Shown piece by piece: positions 61,849-64,000 of a stretch of DNA of 64,000 nucleotides (position 1 is its first letter; every line of letters starts with the position of its first letter). A program made the translations under genes and the position numbers. The stretch is taken from the NCBI RefSeq assembly GCF_900188385.1, contig NZ_FZOI01000001.1, forward strand, positions 1,054,001 through 1,118,000, given 5' to 3'. The notes beneath the pieces are model-generated. The model did not search any database, was not told where the DNA came from, and saw only the letters and a program-made list of their open reading frames with translations. Source of the DNA: Azospirillum sp. RU38E (GTDB lineage: Bacteria > Pseudomonadota > Alphaproteobacteria > Azospirillales > Azospirillaceae).

Positions 61849-62631
61849 TCAGATGACTGTTGGGTCCGCTATTGTCGCCCCACCATCGGCCACGATCAAC
61901 TGTCCTGTAACAAAGGCACCCGCCGGGCCGGCCAGCATCAGCGCCACGCCGGCAATCTCCTGCGGTTTGCCGAAGCGGCCCAGCGGCGCACGTTTACGCA
62001 CAGCGCGGGCGATATCGGGATTGTCGGTCAGGGCCTTGGCGAAATCCGTTTCCACGATGCCAGGGGCGATGGCGTTGACACGGATGTTGGACGGGCCGAA
62101 CTCCACCGCCAGATTGCGCACCAGCGCCGCCTCTGCCGCTTTGGACACGCCATAAGCACCGATCACCGGATTGCCGCGCAGCCCGGCGATGGAGGACAGC
62201 ACGATCACCGAGCCGTCACGCCGTTCGGCCATGGCGGGCAGCACCATGTTGCACAGCCACCAGGTACTGCGCAGGTTGCTGCCCATGATCTTGTCCCATG
62301 CCTCATCGCTAAGGCTGCCCAAGGGGCCATAGGCAGGGTTGATGGCGGCATTGGCGACCAGAATGTCGATGCGGCCCCATTGGGCGATGGTGGTATCCAC
62401 CAGATTTTGCAGTTCTTCTTTCCGCCCGATATTGCAGGGGACGGCGATGGCCTCCCCCCCGTCAGCGATGATGGCATCGCGCACGGCCACACAGGCGTCC
62501 AGCTTGCGGGAAGAGATGACGACCTTGGCCCCGGCGCGGGCAAATTCCTCCGCAATCGAACGGCCAATGCCGCGCGACGAACCAGTGATCAGGGCAACCT
62601 TGCCGGACAGATCGAACAATGGATGGGTCAT
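61849..62631 (-). CDS. Short-chain dehydrogenase/reductase (SDR)
   Basis: 260 residues. NAD(P) motif TGSSRGIGRS, NAAINP in the NNAG position, catalytic SSIAGLRGNPVIGAYGVSKAA (Ser, Tyr, Lys), and PGIVETDFAKALTDNP. Ends with the typical FVTGQLIVADGG. Substrate not predictable; neighbouring phosphotransferase suggests an acyl-CoA or hydroxyacyl pathway. 15 bases before the phosphotransferase gene. Confidence 0.94.
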   Translation of the reverse strand: MTHPLFDLSGKVALITGSSRGIGRSIAEEFARAGAKVVISSRKLDACVAVRDAIIADGGEAIAVPCNIGRKEELQNLVDTTIAQWGRIDILVANAAINPAYGPLGSLSDEAWDKIMGSNLRSTWWLCNMVLPAMAERRDGSVIVLSSIAGLRGNPVIGAYGVSKAAEAALVRNLAVEFGPSNIRVNAIAPGIVETDFAKALTDNPDIARAVRKRAPLGRFGKPQEIAGVALMLAGPAGAFVTGQLIVADGGATIADPTVI

Positions 62632-62646
62632 GTTGGCGTCTCTCCC

Positions 62647-63411
62647 TTACCGCGCTGTGGTGCCGCCATCGACGGCGAATTCGCCGCCGGTCAGGAAGCT
62701 GCTTTCATCGGACAACAGGAACAGGATCATGTTGGCCGCATCTTCCGGTTCCCCCATCCGTTCCAGGGCGGCGGTGCGTTCCAGGCGGCGGCGCAGGCGT
62801 TCCGGGTCGGGCGAGAGGTCCAGCATCTGCTGCACCATCGCCGTCTTCAGAAAACTGGGATGCACGGAATTGCAGCGGATATTGTACTTGTTCTGGGCGC
62901 ACCACAGCGCCACCGATTTGGACAGCAGCCGCACCGCCCCCTTGGCAGAGCAATAGGCCGGCAGGTCCGGCGCGCCGCGCAGCCCGGCGACGGAGGAAAC
63001 GTTCACGATGGCCCCGCCGCCCGTGTGCTTCATGGCGCGGATGGCGTGCTTGCAGCCCAGGAAGACGGATTCGGTATTCACCGCATGGACCAGCCGCCAG
63101 CCTTCCAGCGTCTCTTCCTCAATATTACGGAGCGATCCGCAGCCGGCATTATTGACCAGCCCGTCCAGCTTGCCGAACCGTTCCCCGATTTCGGATATTA
63201 CTTCCACCCAGCGGGCCTCGCTGGTGACATCCTGGGGCAGGAACAGGGCACCTTCGCCCAGTTCAGCGGCAGCAGCCTCCCCACCGGCGACATTGCGGTC
63301 GGTGATGACCACCCGCGCCCCTTCGCGCAGCAGCACCCGCGCCGTTGCCAGCCCGATGCCCGAGGCACCACCCGTTACCAGGATGATTCGATCCTGCACT
63401 CTGCCAGCCAT
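62647..63411 (-). CDS. Short-chain dehydrogenase/reductase (SDR)
   Basis: 254 residues. TGGASGIGLATARVLLREGARVVITDRN, NNAGCG, catalytic VSSVAGLRGAPDLPAYCSAKGAV, with C-terminal LTGGEFAVDGGT. The Asp-Arg after the second strand favours NAD+. ATG 63411 with GGGAGGA at 8-base spacing decides the start. First gene of the SDR-SDR-phosphotransferase unit, preceded by the palindrome at 63451-63466. Confidence 0.94.
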   Translation of the reverse strand: MAGRVQDRIILVTGGASGIGLATARVLLREGARVVITDRNVAGGEAAAAELGEGALFLPQDVTSEARWVEVISEIGERFGKLDGLVNNAGCGSLRNIEEETLEGWRLVHAVNTESVFLGCKHAIRAMKHTGGGAIVNVSSVAGLRGAPDLPAYCSAKGAVRLLSKSVALWCAQNKYNIRCNSVHPSFLKTAMVQQMLDLSPDPERLRRRLERTAALERMGEPEDAANMILFLLSDESSFLTGGEFAVDGGTTAR

Positions 63412-63450
63412 CTTTTCCTCCCCTGCCGCCGGGTGCAACGCCCCGGCGTG

Positions 63451-63466
63451 TCAAACGTTTGTTTGA
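63451..63466. promoter_or_regulatory. TCAAAC-N4-GTTTGA, candidate PsrA/TetR operator
   Basis: TCAAAC (63451-63456), GTTT, GTTTGA (63461-63466) is a perfect 6+6 inverted repeat, 40 bases upstream of the first SDR start. It fits the (G/C)AAAC-N2-4-GTTT(G/C) pattern of PsrA-type TetR regulators of fatty-acid genes. No regulator gene is adjacent. Confidence 0.5.
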
Positions 63467-63512
63467 GTGTAGGCATGAAAGGCGGGGGAGGGCAACAGGG
63501 AAGGGGGGTGAG

Positions 63513-64000
63513 TTATTGAAGCGGAGGGGCAGGACATGTGAGGGGCTCGGCCGGTATTTTGTCCCCACGGATAACCGCCTCCAGAAGGGTGAATTGAGTG
63601 CGACCTGGCGGATTGATAGGGTCTATGGAATAAAATTTATTTGTTTCATCCTGTACCCACCTTGAATACATTTTTATTAATGCTCGTAGCGCGATAGCCT
63701 CTTGGGCTCTACTTATGTTTCTTGAGGAAATAAGTGATGCAATTATTTCATATTTATTTCCATACGCTCCGTAATGATCAACTATGTTGTAAAACATATC
63801 AGAATTTTCATATGAATATTCTTTCTTATTTTCTATTTTTCTGCAGTATAAAATATTTATTATTTTTCTAATAAAATCATCATTTTTTGCAATCATCAGG
63901 GATTTGTACGGGATAAATCCTGTAAATTCATCGTATTCCTTATTGGTATAGGGGAGTGTTATTGGCATATAGTATTTTCCTTCAAGCATATCAATAATTT
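63513..64000 (-). CDS. AT-rich gene of unknown function, running off the window
   Basis: At least 158 residues; open to the right edge. Candidate starts are ATG 63989 and ATG 63968 (with GGA upstream), but the gene could start outside. Residues MPITLPYTNKEYDEFTGFIP are Ile/Lys/Asn/Tyr-rich, and bases 63610-64000 are clearly AT-rich, unlike the rest of the window. The last 30 codons return to GC-rich usage (PAEPLTCPAPPLQ). No family recognised; no signal peptide. Base composition suggests a transferred gene, with the GC-rich tail possibly from read-through into host sequence. Confidence 0.55.
   Translation of the reverse strand, partial: IIDMLEGKYYMPITLPYTNKEYDEFTGFIPYKSLMIAKNDDFIRKIINILYCRKIENKKEYSYENSDMFYNIVDHYGAYGNKYEIIASLISSRNISRAQEAIALRALIKMYSRWVQDETNKFYSIDPINPPGRTQFTLLEAVIRGDKIPAEPLTCPAPPLQ

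Noticed and set aside
1-64000. tRNA, rRNA or tmRNA genes
   Set aside because: No cloverleaf with TTC-family T-loop or rRNA sequence was recognised in any gene-free stretch by eye; a covariance scan would be needed to exclude small RNAs.

Overview
The window looks like a chromosomal segment of a GC-rich (roughly 60-65% by eye) alphaproteobacterium, most likely of the Rhodospirillales/Azospirillaceae type. Supporting signs are the block yebC-ruvCAB-ybgC-tolQRAB-pal-ybgF-tilS-ftsH-folP-glmM, a DUF1465 protein, an alphaproteobacterial RNase J, a phasin, a GTTC-N7-GTTC SOS box and a ROSE-type 5' UTR on a small heat-shock gene. No tRNA, rRNA, CRISPR array, insertion sequence or phage gene was seen. 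The family assignment is an inference; no search was run.

Layout. 1-5.1 kb: the 3' end of a pyridoxal kinase gene, two exported proteins, asd, an Mpo1-like membrane protein, a small conserved protein and a pentapeptide-repeat protein. 5.2-7.3 kb: a ZnuD-like TonB-dependent receptor behind a perfect palindrome that resembles a Zur operator. 7.3-9.5 kb: an ECF sigma/anti-sigma pair and a glutathione transferase. 10-13.3 kb: uvrC, pgsA, moaD and moaE on the minus strand. 14-19.6 kb: a TetR-like regulator, a phasin, uvrA, a YjbR protein and ssb with an SOS box. 20.1-28 kb: a sugar-acid locus with uxuA, a second TonB receptor, a secreted GH2 enzyme carrying a malectin-like domain, and a GntR/FadR regulator. 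28.3-30.4 kb: a YCII + ECF42-like sigma + VOC operon. 30.6-37 kb: RNase J, hsp20 with a putative RNA thermometer, DUF1465, PmbA, a 52-aa membrane peptide, YajQ, DUF2256 and a bactofilin-like membrane protein. 37.3-54.9 kb: a long plus-strand run of housekeeping genes (fabI, yebC, ruvC, vapBC, ruvAB, tol-pal, tilS, ftsH, folP, glmM, thiD, DUF3293). 54.9-63.4 kb: a MocR regulator divergent from a LysE/GNAT/PhzF/GNAT cluster, a 577-aa protein of unknown function, and a minus-strand operon of two SDRs plus an ACAD10/11-like phosphotransferase. From about 63.6 kb the base composition falls sharply to AT-rich, probably the edge of an acquired region.

How the genes work together. The tol-pal operon maintains the outer membrane and is tightly coupled (TGATG and ATGA overlaps). 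The ruvCAB Holliday-junction operon is split by a complete vapBC toxin-antitoxin pair whose toxin stop codon overlaps the ruvA start. The uxuA/TonB/GH2/GntR group reads as a glucuronide-utilisation locus: outer-membrane uptake, hydrolysis, uronate breakdown and a repressor.

The most unusual structure is a family of three 128-165-bp intergenic elements at 24116-24280, 27020-27172 and 30424-30551. They share short terminal inverted repeats (TGATACCAA/TTGGTATCA) and a constant order of consecutive hairpins. The linkers are conserved while the stem sequences change in a compensatory way.
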